Of a DNA stretch of 40,932 nucleotides, positions 7,680 through 16,856 are shown in pieces (the first letter of the stretch is position 1; the number at the start of each line of letters is the position of its first letter). A program made the position numbers and the translations under genes. The stretch lies in contig CALEJT010000004.1 of NCBI GenBank assembly GCA_937898685.1, forward strand, positions 1 to 40,932. The letters run 5' to 3'. A model generated the notes under the pieces. It made no database searches. It was not told the DNA's origin and saw nothing but the letters and a program-made list of their open reading frames with translations. This DNA is from an uncultured Gammaproteobacteria bacterium (lineage in GTDB: Bacteria > Pseudomonadota > Gammaproteobacteria > Pseudomonadales > Pseudohongiellaceae).

Positions 7680-8753
7680 CTAGCCAGAGAGAGCGAAGGA
7701 AGGTAGATCTCGGATGAACTGCGAAAAGACCCACTTTTCGCCCGAGGTCGGAGGGGCTCCGCTGTGCAGGGTGCGCAGATCCGGCTTCTTGTTGTCGAGC
7801 ACGTTGACGAAGTACATGCCTTCTCCCGTGCGACCTCGTAACTTCAGGTCCAGGCGCGGGAATACGGTTTCTCCCCCCTCATAGTCTTCGTTGAGGTACA
7901 CAAGAAAGGTAACTACACGATGGCCGCGCCGACGTACTTCGTCATCGTAGCCGGGTCTGTTCGGCGCGACGAAGTCGTAGTGGTTGCGGATTTCTTCACC
8001 GACGCCGTAGTGCAGCACCGTGGCTGCTTCCATGTGGCTGACTGATTGGCCACAGGCCAGAGACATGCGCGCCTGCACCATCAGATGGACGAGATCTGCC
8101 TCCATGTTGTTGAACACAGCATGGGTGTTGGTGCGTGAGCTGTCAGCGACGTCATCACCCGTAGTCACATCGTAGACAAGAGCTCGCGACAACTTTGGGC
8201 GCGCTCTTTCGATCAGCCAGTCACAGACGCGGCTGTTCAGGAAGCCTGGAAAGCGTCGTATCAACGGATCTCCGTTCACGACGATGCCTTCGGGTGGTGA
8301 GAGCAGGGCGCGCAGATCGATATCTGCAAGATAGGAGGTGGGAGAGCGCGAGTCGACACTTAGTTCTAGCCGTTCCGAATGCCGTGTCATGGAAGCAAGC
8401 ACTTCCAACTGCTGTAATGCTGGCTCCCAATCCCGTTCTGCCGCGAGCACGAGTAGGCGCAGTACCGCCTGCCAATCCGGAGGGCCAAAAATGCCACTGG
8501 CCATGACGACCGCCATCCGTTCCGCCGCCTCGGCACTACCAGCTTTCACAGCGTCGTTCAGCAGCGAAATGCCTTGTTGCAACAGGCGTGGCGCCCTGTC
8601 TCCGACGATGATGCGCTTGGCCAGCTGAGTCATCGCCTCCACGTCGCCATTTCGTGCCGCGAGGGCGAGTTGGTTGATCGCGTCCTCATGCTGCCCTTTC
8701 GCATCGAATTCCTCGGCACGCTCCAGTGCCTGTGATGATCTGCTCGTCGCCAT
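7680..8753 (-). CDS. prolyl-4-hydroxylase-type 2-oxoglutarate/Fe(II) oxygenase with Sel1/TPR-like N-terminus
   Basis: The 357-residue product has helical Sel1/TPR-like repeats over about residues 10-130 (AAERMAVVMASGIFGPPDW and similar) and a C-terminal P4Hc double-stranded beta-helix. Iron ligands are visible: His258 and Asp260 in NHYDF and His330 in TLHSGAPP, with a Lys in EKWVF that would bind 2-oxoglutarate. Family members hydroxylate proline or other residues in proteins or peptides; the target is unknown, and the helical repeats may recruit it. I start at ATG 8753 because AGGAG lies five bases upstream; the frame is open for 20 more codons but those have no ribosome site. It is a lone gene facing away from the sigma factor. 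No signal peptide. Confidence 0.88.
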   Translation of the reverse strand: MATSRSSQALERAEEFDAKGQHEDAINQLALAARNGDVEAMTQLAKRIIVGDRAPRLLQQGISLLNDAVKAGSAEAAERMAVVMASGIFGPPDWQAVLRLLVLAAERDWEPALQQLEVLASMTRHSERLELSVDSRSPTSYLADIDLRALLSPPEGIVVNGDPLIRRFPGFLNSRVCDWLIERARPKLSRALVYDVTTGDDVADSSRTNTHAVFNNMEADLVHLMVQARMSLACGQSVSHMEAATVLHYGVGEEIRNHYDFVAPNRPGYDDEVRRRGHRVVTFLVYLNEDYEGGETVFPRLDLKLRGRTGEGMYFVNVLDNKKPDLRTLHSGAPPTSGEKWVFSQFIRDLPSFALSG

Positions 8754-8766
8754 TGCAACTCCTGCG

Positions 8767-8786
8767 TGTTCACTGCCTTGTGAACA
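8767..8786. promoter_or_regulatory. perfect inverted repeat in the oxygenase leader, candidate operator
   Basis: TGTTCAC (8767-8773) and GTGAACA (8780-8786) form a perfect 7-bp dyad with a 6-base spacer, 14-33 bases before the oxygenase start codon and just upstream of its ribosome binding site. A dimeric repressor site is the natural reading. I cannot name the regulator; as RNA the dyad would make a short hairpin. Confidence 0.5.
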
Positions 8787-9218
8787 TCGTTTCACAGCCC
8801 AAGGTCGCCTCACCGCTCTTCATTCGAGTGAGACAGCCCGAAATGCGACTCATGTCCTGACCGACAAGGACCTGATCGCGATCGGGTTAAGTGAGTCTCC
8901 ACTTCGCCGCAAAGCCAATGATCGATTCGGCTTCTTATTTTTTATTTGAATTTTTTTACGAAAACCGACAATCCATGGCATGCCGTTTCCAAGAACATCG
9001 CGAGTTTAATTTACCTGTTTGGTATAGCAAGAGACCATGGCGCATCGCTTTTCGAATTTTTTAGGGAAAAGAGAATGAGGGAGTAGCGGATTTTTTTTGC
9101 ACAGCGGTCTAGGACAAAGGGGAAAGAAAAAACAGCAGGGCAATGGCCATAGAGAATGGCGATGCAGCACCTGCCAACAGAGGGGGTGAAGCTCTGCAGA
9201 AGCAGAACTTCGTAAAGC
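8787..9218. other. divergent intergenic region, AT-rich in its second half
   Basis: This region separates the oxygenase from the sigma-factor gene and must hold the promoters of both. It includes a palindrome GATCGCGATC at 8874-8883 and T-rich runs around 8938-8955, 9055-9063 and 9090-9098, much poorer in GC than the flanks. A weak hairpin (AAGCC...GGCTT) followed by a T-rich run ends near 8950. I find no promoter pair I would defend and no gene. Confidence 0.4.
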
Positions 9219-9761
9219 ATGGAAAGTTTACTTGAAACATTTCTGACCAGTCGGCGCCGTCTGGCTAGGCTGGTTGGCCGCTTCGTGCGACCAGATGAAA
9301 TAGAAGACATAGTGCAGGAAACCTTCGTGCTGTCATATGCGGCGTCACGCACTCAGAAGCTTCGGAATCCGCAGGCTTTCATGATGCGAGTCGCGCACAA
9401 CATAGCACTCAAGCATGTCGATAGAGCAGAGCGGAAGCTCAGTTGCTCCATCGACGACGTAGATGAGCTCGACATGATCTCCGACCTGGATACCGAGTTG
9501 CATCACCAGACACAGGAGCGCTTTCTGGAATTCTGTCGAGCGGTGTCTGAGCTGCCTCTCGTCTGCCGGCGCGTATTCATTCTCAAGAAAGTCTATGGCC
9601 TAAGTCTTGATGAGATTGCCACTTACCTTGGGATTAGTACCAGTACCGTGGAAAAGCATGTGGCCAAAGGCCTCACGATCGTCACCGAGCACATGCTGAA
9701 AGCCGAAAACTCGCAGACGCCTTCAAAGTCGAGACTCCGCAAGGAGAGTAAACGTGAGTAG
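9219..9761 (+). CDS. ECF-type RNA polymerase sigma factor
   Basis: The 180-residue protein has sigma region 2 (about residues 10-75, with DEIEDIVQETFVLSYAA) and region 4 (about 112-158, with LPLVCRRVFILKKVYGLSLDEIA and a helix-turn-helix ISTSTVEKHVAKGL). The layout and length match the FecI/ECF group that pairs with FecR anti-sigma proteins. It overlaps the FecR gene by eight bases, so the two are co-translated. By analogy with FecI, it would be freed when the TonB receptor two genes downstream binds ligand, and would then transcribe the receptor and probably the following genes. No strong ribosome site precedes the start, so the exact start is less certain. Confidence 0.9.
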   Translation: MESLLETFLTSRRRLARLVGRFVRPDEIEDIVQETFVLSYAASRTQKLRNPQAFMMRVAHNIALKHVDRAERKLSCSIDDVDELDMISDLDTELHHQTQERFLEFCRAVSELPLVCRRVFILKKVYGLSLDEIATYLGISTSTVEKHVAKGLTIVTEHMLKAENSQTPSKSRLRKESKRE

Positions 9762-10899
9762 TAATGTCATTCATTTGCGCTCCGACGCGAGAAACCAACA
9801 GGCGATGCGTGAAGAAGCGTCCCTGTGGATCGTGAAGATAAGCGCCGGTGTATCGGAGGAAGAACTCCGGCAAGTGCATGCATGGCTCGACGAGCACCCG
9901 GATCACGTGGTGGCTCTGATGGACGCTGCCCGCATGTGGGACGAAGTGTCCGTATTGTCCGAGTTATCCGATGTCTTCCCTTTGGAGGAATACCTCAAGC
10001 CCCAGCCGCAGCCAGAAAAGGCTCGGCGTGGAATGCTGTACTCAGCACTGGCCGCGATGCTGACAGTAGGACTAAGCGTGCCGCTTCTTTTTTGGTTGAA
10101 AGGATCTGGCACTGAGCCCACGCCCGAAGCGCTGAAGATGAGTTACGAGACCAAGGTAGGTCAACAGTCTACCGTCGTGCTTCCTGACGGATCGGTGGTG
10201 GTGTTGAACACCAATACCAGGATCGATATCGACTTCTCCAACGAGTTCCGCGACATCGTTTTGCACAGAGGCGAGGGGCATTTCACGGTTGCGAGCAACA
10301 AGAGTAGACCATTCCGCGTTCACGCGAACGGCAGCATCGTGCAAGCGGTTGGCACTGCCTTCTCCGTGCAGAGACTCCAACAAGAAATCCTCGAAGTTGC
10401 CGTTCAAGAAGGTGAGGTAAATGTCATGCGCACCACGCCCCCCGAGTCTGCCGTTGCCGTGCCGCGGGCATCTGGATCGGAAGCCGAATCGCAATCCCCT
10501 CCGACTCGGCCAGCTGCTGTTGATGCTCCCGCGGCAACTGCAGGCGTCCTCGCGGCCGATGGGCCGATTCCGCTGGTAGCAGGTGAAACACTGCAAATCA
10601 ACGAAAGTGACGGCAACGTGATCAAGGAGACCATCGCTGCAGAAGAGATGGAAACCAAGCTTGCGTGGCGCGAGGGCATGTTGCTGTTCAACGGTGATCC
10701 TTTGGAAAAAGCCATACGTGAGGTGAGCCGTTATACGGCCATCCAGATCGATGTGGATGAGAAGGTGCGTGACATATCCGTGCTTGGCAATTTTCGCACG
10801 GGTGATGTCGAGGGGATGCTGCTGTCGCTAAGCATTACTTTCAATCTCGAGGTCGAACGGCTGAGCGACGATCACATCGTGCTGAAGGCAGCTAATTAG
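9754..10899 (+). CDS. FecR-type anti-sigma regulator
   Basis: The 381-residue protein shows the standard order: a cytoplasmic N-terminal DUF4880-like helical domain (about residues 25-75, RQVHAWLDEHPDHVVALMDAA), one membrane span (about 94-117), the periplasmic FecR domain (about 130-225, SVVVLNTNTRIDIDF, VQAVGTAFSV) and a C-terminal STN-like domain (about 305-380, PLEKAIREVSRYTAIQIDV). An Ala/Pro-rich stretch of about 50 residues (around 228-275) interrupts the end of the FecR domain. Translation starts at GTG with AAGGAG seven bases upstream, inside the sigma gene. It should hold the sigma factor at the inner membrane and receive the signal from the STN domain of the receptor. Confidence 0.9.
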   Translation: MSSNVIHLRSDARNQQAMREEASLWIVKISAGVSEEELRQVHAWLDEHPDHVVALMDAARMWDEVSVLSELSDVFPLEEYLKPQPQPEKARRGMLYSALAAMLTVGLSVPLLFWLKGSGTEPTPEALKMSYETKVGQQSTVVLPDGSVVVLNTNTRIDIDFSNEFRDIVLHRGEGHFTVASNKSRPFRVHANGSIVQAVGTAFSVQRLQQEILEVAVQEGEVNVMRTTPPESAVAVPRASGSEAESQSPPTRPAAVDAPAATAGVLAADGPIPLVAGETLQINESDGNVIKETIAAEEMETKLAWREGMLLFNGDPLEKAIREVSRYTAIQIDVDEKVRDISVLGNFRTGDVEGMLLSLSITFNLEVERLSDDHIVLKAAN

Positions 10900-10924
10900 G
10901 CTCTCCATCTTGTTGCCACAACTC

Positions 10925-13900
10925 ATGAAAGCATGCTGCGGATTGGTGTTGTGCTCGATGGCGATGTTGATGACGACTCGCCAGGCGCGCGCAGCTGAAG
11001 AAACGCAATTTTTCAGTATTGCCGAGCAGCCGGTGAGCACGGCGTTGCTGGAAATTGCCCGTCAGGCGGAAGTCTCGATTCTGTTTCCGCAGGATTTGTT
11101 CAAGGACATCAAAGCGAATCATCTGGAGGGTAGATATGAGTTGAAGGAGGCCTTGGACATTCTACTCGCGGGGACAAACATCAGCGTGTTCATTGTTGAA
11201 GATACAAAACAAATAATAGTGAGTTTTAATACCATGAACGATAACAATAAGAAGCAGGTTGCAGAGGAGAGGGCGTCGGAAACGAGGGAGCCACAGAGCC
11301 GACGTAGTTTGCTGGCGACTACGATTGCCGCTCTATTCGCAGGCAGTGCTGCCAACGCCGTTGCACAAGACCAGGCACCTCAGGGTGCTTCCGTAGAAGA
11401 AGTATTGGTTACCGGTTCGCGCATCGTGCGCCGCGACCTGGAGGCGTCCAGTCCGATCATGACGGTGGACGCACAGCGCTTCGAGCAATCGAGCAACCTA
11501 AGCGTCGAAACCATTCTCAACCAGTTGCCGCAGTTCACACCGGGCCAGAACCAGTTCAATGCCCAGAGTGAGATTCAGACTTCTCCTTCCACTTCGGTGG
11601 GAATCGGTAGCGTCAACCTGCGCGGTGTCAACTCCAACCGCTCGCTCGTTCTCATCGATGGTCGTCGTGCGCAGCCGGCCAACGCTTCGCTGGTGGTTGA
11701 TCTCAACACCATTCCTTCGGCCGCCATCGAACGCGTCGAAACGATTACCGGTGGTGCTTCGTCGGTATACGGTGCCGACGCCTTGGCTGGTGTCGTCAAC
11801 TTCGTATTGAAGAACAACTTCGAAGGGGCGGCCTTCGACTTCCAGACCGGCATCACCGAAGTGGGCGATGCACAGGAAAGCCGCTTTTCGAGCCTGGTGG
11901 GTATGAATTCCGCCGACGGTCGTGGCAACGTCATGCTTGGCGTCGAATGGTACGAGCGCGAGGAAGCCCTTCAGAAAGACCGCGATTTCTACGTAAAAGG
12001 TTGGTTCGATCCCACCAACCGCTACGACACTGCCTTCCCCTCCATGCCGGGCTATGCAGTGGCGACCACTTCAGATCCGAGCACCTGGCCTTCGCAGGAC
12101 GTAATTGACTCGCTGTTCCCGCAATATCCTCCGGGAACCATATCGCCCACCAGCACCTTCTATTTCAACAAAGACGGTTCGGTGTTCGTGCGTACGCCAA
12201 CTGGTGCTCCAGGCTTCGATGATTCCCAGCTCAATCGCCCGGATGTAGGTGATGGCTTCTACGGTCTGATTCGCCAGGCCGACGGCACCGTGGCGCAGCA
12301 ATATCGAGATGGAGCCTTGTCGACGCCGCTGCAGCGCCGCTCCGGTTTCGGTAAGGCACGTTACGAGATCAGCGATTCGTTGACGGTGTTCGCACAGGCC
12401 AACTTTTCGCGCACCGAAGTCGATACCTTCTCCGCAGGTCCACCCCCGGCAGTGGGTGGCAACTGGGGTGTGTTGGTTCCCAATGATGGTCGTCAAGCCA
12501 TTCCGGCGGCCCTGCAGCAGTTGCTCGATTCGCGTCCCAACCCGAACGCAACCTGGCAGTTGAACCGTGGTCTCGACTTCCTCGGCCAATTCGGTCCATC
12601 CAACAGCAGCGATGTTTATCAGATAACCACTGGTCTGGAAGGCACGATCGACAGCCTCGATTGGACCTGGGAAGTGTTCTATTCGAGCGGTGAGACCAAC
12701 GCCACCAACATCTATCGTGCGTTGCCTTCGGTGCAGCGTTACAAGGCGCTCGTCGCTTCTCCTGAATTCGGCAGAGGTCAGACGATCGTCGGCACCTCCG
12801 ACTACCGCATGTCCTGTACCACTGGGCTGCCGATGTTCTACGGCACGACCGCCGATGTTTCAAAAGACTGTATCGATGCCATCACCGGTTACTTCAAGTC
12901 TTTGACCAGCCTGACGCAGGACATCGTCGAAGCCAACATGCAAGGTCGCTTGATGGATCTGCCGGCCGGCGAAGCCCGTTTCGCTGCCGGTGTGTCGAAA
13001 CGTCGCAACAGCTTCTCCTACCAGCCGGCCAACCCGGCGGCCACCTATCTCGACAATCCGATGGGTCTGTTCGTGTCGAACCCCACCGAAGGCTCCACGG
13101 AAGTGAAGGAGATCTACGGCGAGTTGCTCGTGCCGGTGATTGATAGCGTCGACCTCGAGCTCGGTTATCGTCTGTCCGATTACGACACCAAGGCCGGCAA
13201 GGTGGGCACTTGGAAAGCCCTGCTCAGCTGGGAAGTCAACGACTGGATGCGTCTGCGTGGTGGCTTCCAGGTAGCGAACCGTGCTCCCAACACCGCCGAG
13301 CTGTATTTGGCCGAGACCACCACCTTCGAACGTACCTTCGCCAGCGGCGACCCCTGTCAGGTCACCACCACTGCAGCTGGGTGGGGTAATACACCCGACA
13401 ACCCGAACCGTCTGAAGGTACAGGAGCTGTGTGCTGCTCTGATCGGCAGCTACGACACTGACTTCGGCGCTCCCGGCAGTGACGAAGCCAACAATTTCGG
13501 TGCTGGCAACACGCAGACGGGAGGTATCAACGCCGTCAACATCGGTAACCCGAACCTCGACGCCGAACGTGGCGAAACCTGGACTCTCGGTGCAGTACTG
13601 CAGGAGCCGCTGGGAATCGAAGGTCTGTCGGTCTCGCTCGACTACTACAACATCAAGATCACCGATGCCATCGGTGCTTTCTCGGGCTATGAGATCTATC
13701 AGAACTGCTTCAATGCCAACGGCCTCTCCAATCCCGGCATGACCATCAATGATCCGGGCGGGTTCTGTGCGCTGATCGACCGTGCCGACACTGGTGGTCT
13801 TGGCACCGTACGCGTGACCTATCTCAATACGGGCATCATCGAAACCTCCGGTACCGACGTTGCCGCCAACTACAGGTTCGATGTGCCCTGGGGTGGCAAT

Positions 13901-14347
13901 GCCTACGTAAACGGCTCGGTGAGCTTCCTCCATGAGTTCGTCACGCAGAGCACTCCGACCTCGCCGCGTATCGAGTACCGGGACACGATGGGCCAGAACG
14001 GTCAGTTCAAATACCGTGTGAACACGACCATCGGCTACAACTTCGCGGACATCGATGCGGGCATTGGTCTGCGTATGCGCTACCTGCCGGGCATCAAGGA
14101 TGCTACCGCTGCGGTATCGCCCAATCCGATCAACCTGCCGGTCGACGACTACGCCAACTTCGACCTGTTCGGCTCCATCACCCTGTTCGATCGCTATCAA
14201 ATCCGTGGTGGTATCGACAACCTGTTCGATACGGAACCGAACGTCGTCGGTGCAACTCCGACCGATAGCAACAGCAACTCCACCGTTCCGGGTTACTACG
14301 ACGTACTGGGTCGCCGGTACTACCTGGGAGTGAAGGTGCAGTTCTAA
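10925..14347 (+). CDS. TonB-dependent outer-membrane receptor with N-terminal STN signalling domain
   Basis: Numbered from ATG 10925 (1140 residues), the protein has a signal peptide ending near RQARAAEE, an STN domain at about 23-96 (FSIAEQPVSTALLEIARQ), a linker, a TonB box-like VEEVLVTGSR at 157-166, a plug with NLRGVNSNRSLVLIDGRR and SSVYGADALAGVVNFVLKN, and a large beta-barrel ending in a terminal Phe (YYLGVKVQF). STN receptors both import a ligand and signal to FecR. Oddly, the linker at 126-148 (RRSLLATTIAALFAGSAANA) looks like a second signal peptide, and an ATG at 11234 stands before it. No good ribosome site precedes 10925; translation may be coupled to the FecR stop 25 bases upstream. 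The ligand is unknown. Confidence 0.92.
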   Translation: MKACCGLVLCSMAMLMTTRQARAAEETQFFSIAEQPVSTALLEIARQAEVSILFPQDLFKDIKANHLEGRYELKEALDILLAGTNISVFIVEDTKQIIVSFNTMNDNNKKQVAEERASETREPQSRRSLLATTIAALFAGSAANAVAQDQAPQGASVEEVLVTGSRIVRRDLEASSPIMTVDAQRFEQSSNLSVETILNQLPQFTPGQNQFNAQSEIQTSPSTSVGIGSVNLRGVNSNRSLVLIDGRRAQPANASLVVDLNTIPSAAIERVETITGGASSVYGADALAGVVNFVLKNNFEGAAFDFQTGITEVGDAQESRFSSLVGMNSADGRGNVMLGVEWYEREEALQKDRDFYVKGWFDPTNRYDTAFPSMPGYAVATTSDPSTWPSQDVIDSLFPQYPPGTISPTSTFYFNKDGSVFVRTPTGAPGFDDSQLNRPDVGDGFYGLIRQADGTVAQQYRDGALSTPLQRRSGFGKARYEISDSLTVFAQANFSRTEVDTFSAGPPPAVGGNWGVLVPNDGRQAIPAALQQLLDSRPNPNATWQLNRGLDFLGQFGPSNSSDVYQITTGLEGTIDSLDWTWEVFYSSGETNATNIYRALPSVQRYKALVASPEFGRGQTIVGTSDYRMSCTTGLPMFYGTTADVSKDCIDAITGYFKSLTSLTQDIVEANMQGRLMDLPAGEARFAAGVSKRRNSFSYQPANPAATYLDNPMGLFVSNPTEGSTEVKEIYGELLVPVIDSVDLELGYRLSDYDTKAGKVGTWKALLSWEVNDWMRLRGGFQVANRAPNTAELYLAETTTFERTFASGDPCQVTTTAAGWGNTPDNPNRLKVQELCAALIGSYDTDFGAPGSDEANNFGAGNTQTGGINAVNIGNPNLDAERGETWTLGAVLQEPLGIEGLSVSLDYYNIKITDAIGAFSGYEIYQNCFNANGLSNPGMTINDPGGFCALIDRADTGGLGTVRVTYLNTGIIETSGTDVAANYRFDVPWGGNAYVNGSVSFLHEFVTQSTPTSPRIEYRDTMGQNGQFKYRVNTTIGYNFADIDAGIGLRMRYLPGIKDATAAVSPNPINLPVDDYANFDLFGSITLFDRYQIRGGIDNLFDTEPNVVGATPTDSNSNSTVPGYYDVLGRRYYLGVKVQF

Positions 14348-14364
14348 GTTTGCGGCTGAGAAGG

Positions 14365-14397
14365 GCGGGCCGAGTTGGTTTTCTGGCCCGCTCTTTG
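14365..14397 (+). terminator. weak hairpin after the receptor gene, possible attenuator
   Basis: GCGGGCC (14365-14371) pairs with GGCCCGC (14385-14391) across a 13-base loop, followed by TCTTTGT. The stem is good but the T tract is poor, so partial termination between the receptor and the downstream block is the most that can be said. Confidence 0.4.
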
Positions 14398-14462
14398 TAC
14401 TGGAAGGCCGTGTATCTTCCGTGTAAGGTGCATTGCGGCTGTATTAGAAGAAGTAGTTAAAA

Positions 14463-16853
14463 ATGCGTATAGATCAACAAAAACTACAAAAACGTCTTCT
14501 TCTTGCTGGGCTTGGGCTTTGTTTGGCTGCGCGGGCTCAGGCTCAGCAATCCACAGATGCCGATGTGCACTCATCTCTTCGCGTCGTCGAGCAGTATTGC
14601 TTTGAATGCCATGGTCTTTTCGATACCAGGGCAGATCTTAATCTGGAACGAAATTTCTCTCTTCCAGAAGATGCAGTGATCTGGGAAAAGGTGGTGCGCA
14701 AGCTGAGCATCCGGGCCATGCCGCCCAACGGACAGCCGCGCCCTTCCGAAGAGGAATACAAGGCGACCATTGCGTTCCTCGAGAATCAACTGGATGCATC
14801 CGCTCTGGAACATCCAGATTTCGGGCCACCGCAGCTGCGCCGTCTCAACCGTACCGAATATGGTTACGCCGTACTCGATCTGCTTGGGTTACATGTGCCC
14901 GTAGAAGATTTGCTGCCTCCCGACGATTCGGCCTTTGGCTTCGACAACAATGCCAGCGTGCTCAGCTTGTCGCCGGTGTTGCTGGAGCGTTATCTGGCCG
15001 CGGCGGATCAGATCAGCAGTCTGGCCTTGGGTGACATGTCGGTACAACCCGCTGCGACCAATTATCGCGTCCGTCTGGACTCCTCGCAGGATCAACACAT
15101 CGAAGGCCTGCCCTTTGGTACGGTGGGCGGCATCAAGTTCGAACACGTATTCCCGCTCGACGGCGAATATGAGCTCAGTGCAAACCTGTTACGCACGAAC
15201 CTGGAATACATGCGCGGCATCGAAATGCCGCACCAGATCGAGATGAGCATCGACGGTGAACGCGTCTTCCTGGGCACCGTGGGTGGTCCCGAAGATCTAG
15301 GCCTGATGATCAACCCCACCGATGGTTCCGATGCCATCGATGCACGTCTGAAAGTGCGCGTGCCGGTGAAAGCCGGTGCACATGAAGTGGTTGTTGCCTT
15401 CATTCAGAAACGGGCGGCGGGCACCGGTCGTTTGAAGAGTTTCCAACGTAGCTCCGTGGATACCTTCGAATCGGTCGGCAGACCGCATCTCGAGATGGTG
15501 ACCGTCAAAGGTCCCTTCGATCCTTCTGGGCCGGGGCAGACCGCCAGCCGGCAGAAGGTGTTGACCTGTTTGCCTTCACAAAATGCAGAGCAGGCGGAAG
15601 AGCTGAGATGCGCGCGCGAGATCATCGGCAACCTGGCCAAGCGAGCCTATCGTCGTCCGGTGCATGAAGAAGACATGCTGCCGCTCATGGATTTCTATGA
15701 GCAGGGGCGTCGCAAGGGTTCGTTCGAAAGCGGCATCCAGATGGCGGTGCGCCGCATTCTGACGAGCCCAGCCTTCATTTTCCGTCCCGAAACCAGCCCC
15801 GACGATCTCGCTCCCGGCACTCTTCATCGCATCTCTGATCTGGAATTGGCTTCACGGCTGTCCTTCTTCCTTTGGAGCAGTCTGCCGGATGACGAGCTGA
15901 TCGATCTCGCGGCAGCTGGTGAACTGCATGAGCCGCAAGTACTGCGTGCGCAGGCGCTACGCATGTTGGATGACCCGAAGGCGAATCGCTTCGTGGAAAA
16001 CTTCGCCGGTCAGTGGTTGCAGTTGCGCAATCTGAAGAATGCGCGCCCCAACTCGGAAGACTTCCCGAACTTCGACGACAACCTGCGTACGGGCTTCCGA
16101 CGCGAGACCGAACTGCTTTTCGCCAGTGTGCTCGAAGAAGAACGCAGCGTGCTGGATCTGCTGCGTGCGGACTATACGTTCCTGAATGAGCGCCTGGCCA
16201 AACATTACGGCGTGCCTGGTGTCTACGGCAGTCACTTCCGCCGTGTTCCGGTAACTGACGAGGCACGGCTCGGCATCTTGGGACACGGCAGTGTGCTGAC
16301 GGTCACTTCGCACGCCGACCGTACCTCACCGGTGGTGCGCGGCAAATGGATACTGGAGAACCTGATGGGTGCTCCGCCGCCGCCTCCGCCGCCGGACGTG
16401 CCGGCGCTTTCCGACAATTCCGAAGGAGAAACACCGAAGACCCTGCGCGCACGCCTCGAGATGCATCGTGAGAATCCGGTGTGTGCCAGCTGCCATGCGG
16501 TGATGGATCCCCTCGGTTTCGCACTCGACAACTTCGATGCGGTCGGCACCTGGCGTACGCAGGATGCCGGACAACCGATCAATGCCAGCGGCATCCTGGT
16601 GGATGGCAGCCCTGTGGATGGAGTGATCACGTTGAGGAGGGCCTTGCTGAAGCGGCCGGAGGTGTTCGTGAGCACGGTCACCGAAAAACTTCTGATCTAT
16701 GCCCTTGGACGAGGAATCAGTCCTTCCGATGCGGCCGTGGTGCGCAGCATCGTGCGCGAAACCGCAGCAGAAGACTACAAACTGAAGTCACTCATACTCG
16801 GTGTGATCGAGAGTGCTTCCTTTCAAATGAAGGTAAAGGCGCTGGGAGGTTAG
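14463..16853 (+). CDS. DUF1592-type dihaem protein, copy 1 (DUF1587/1595/1592/1588/1585 architecture)
   Basis: The 796-residue exported protein (Sec signal ending near AARAQA) has the multi-domain architecture best known from Planctomycetes. In order: a first haem motif CFECH at 46-50; DUF1587 around 120-185 (RRLNRTEYGYAVLDLLG); a beta-rich middle part around 200-340; DUF1595 (about 375-440); DUF1592 (about 455-600, LELASRLSFFLWSSLPDDEL); DUF1588 (about 605-700) containing PVVRGKWILENLMGAPPPPP and a second haem motif CASCH at 674-678 followed by DPLGFALDNFD; and DUF1585 at the C-terminus. No biochemical function is established for the family; c-type haem binding in the periplasm is the part the sequence supports. 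The DUF1552 gene follows three bases later, and the whole trio is repeated downstream. Confidence 0.9.
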   Translation: MRIDQQKLQKRLLLAGLGLCLAARAQAQQSTDADVHSSLRVVEQYCFECHGLFDTRADLNLERNFSLPEDAVIWEKVVRKLSIRAMPPNGQPRPSEEEYKATIAFLENQLDASALEHPDFGPPQLRRLNRTEYGYAVLDLLGLHVPVEDLLPPDDSAFGFDNNASVLSLSPVLLERYLAAADQISSLALGDMSVQPAATNYRVRLDSSQDQHIEGLPFGTVGGIKFEHVFPLDGEYELSANLLRTNLEYMRGIEMPHQIEMSIDGERVFLGTVGGPEDLGLMINPTDGSDAIDARLKVRVPVKAGAHEVVVAFIQKRAAGTGRLKSFQRSSVDTFESVGRPHLEMVTVKGPFDPSGPGQTASRQKVLTCLPSQNAEQAEELRCAREIIGNLAKRAYRRPVHEEDMLPLMDFYEQGRRKGSFESGIQMAVRRILTSPAFIFRPETSPDDLAPGTLHRISDLELASRLSFFLWSSLPDDELIDLAAAGELHEPQVLRAQALRMLDDPKANRFVENFAGQWLQLRNLKNARPNSEDFPNFDDNLRTGFRRETELLFASVLEEERSVLDLLRADYTFLNERLAKHYGVPGVYGSHFRRVPVTDEARLGILGHGSVLTVTSHADRTSPVVRGKWILENLMGAPPPPPPPDVPALSDNSEGETPKTLRARLEMHRENPVCASCHAVMDPLGFALDNFDAVGTWRTQDAGQPINASGILVDGSPVDGVITLRRALLKRPEVFVSTVTEKLLIYALGRGISPSDAAVVRSIVRETAAEDYKLKSLILGVIESASFQMKVKALGG

Positions 16854-16856
16854 AGA

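Noticed and set aside
8870..8950. Strong terminator in the divergent intergenic region
   Set aside because: The stem is only five base pairs with a long loop, and no gene ends there.
12860..14200. 446-codon open frame on the minus strand inside the TonB receptor gene
   Set aside because: It lies opposite a well-supported receptor barrel with a continuous coding pattern, has no ribosome site and no domain; high-GC genes often leave such shadow frames.
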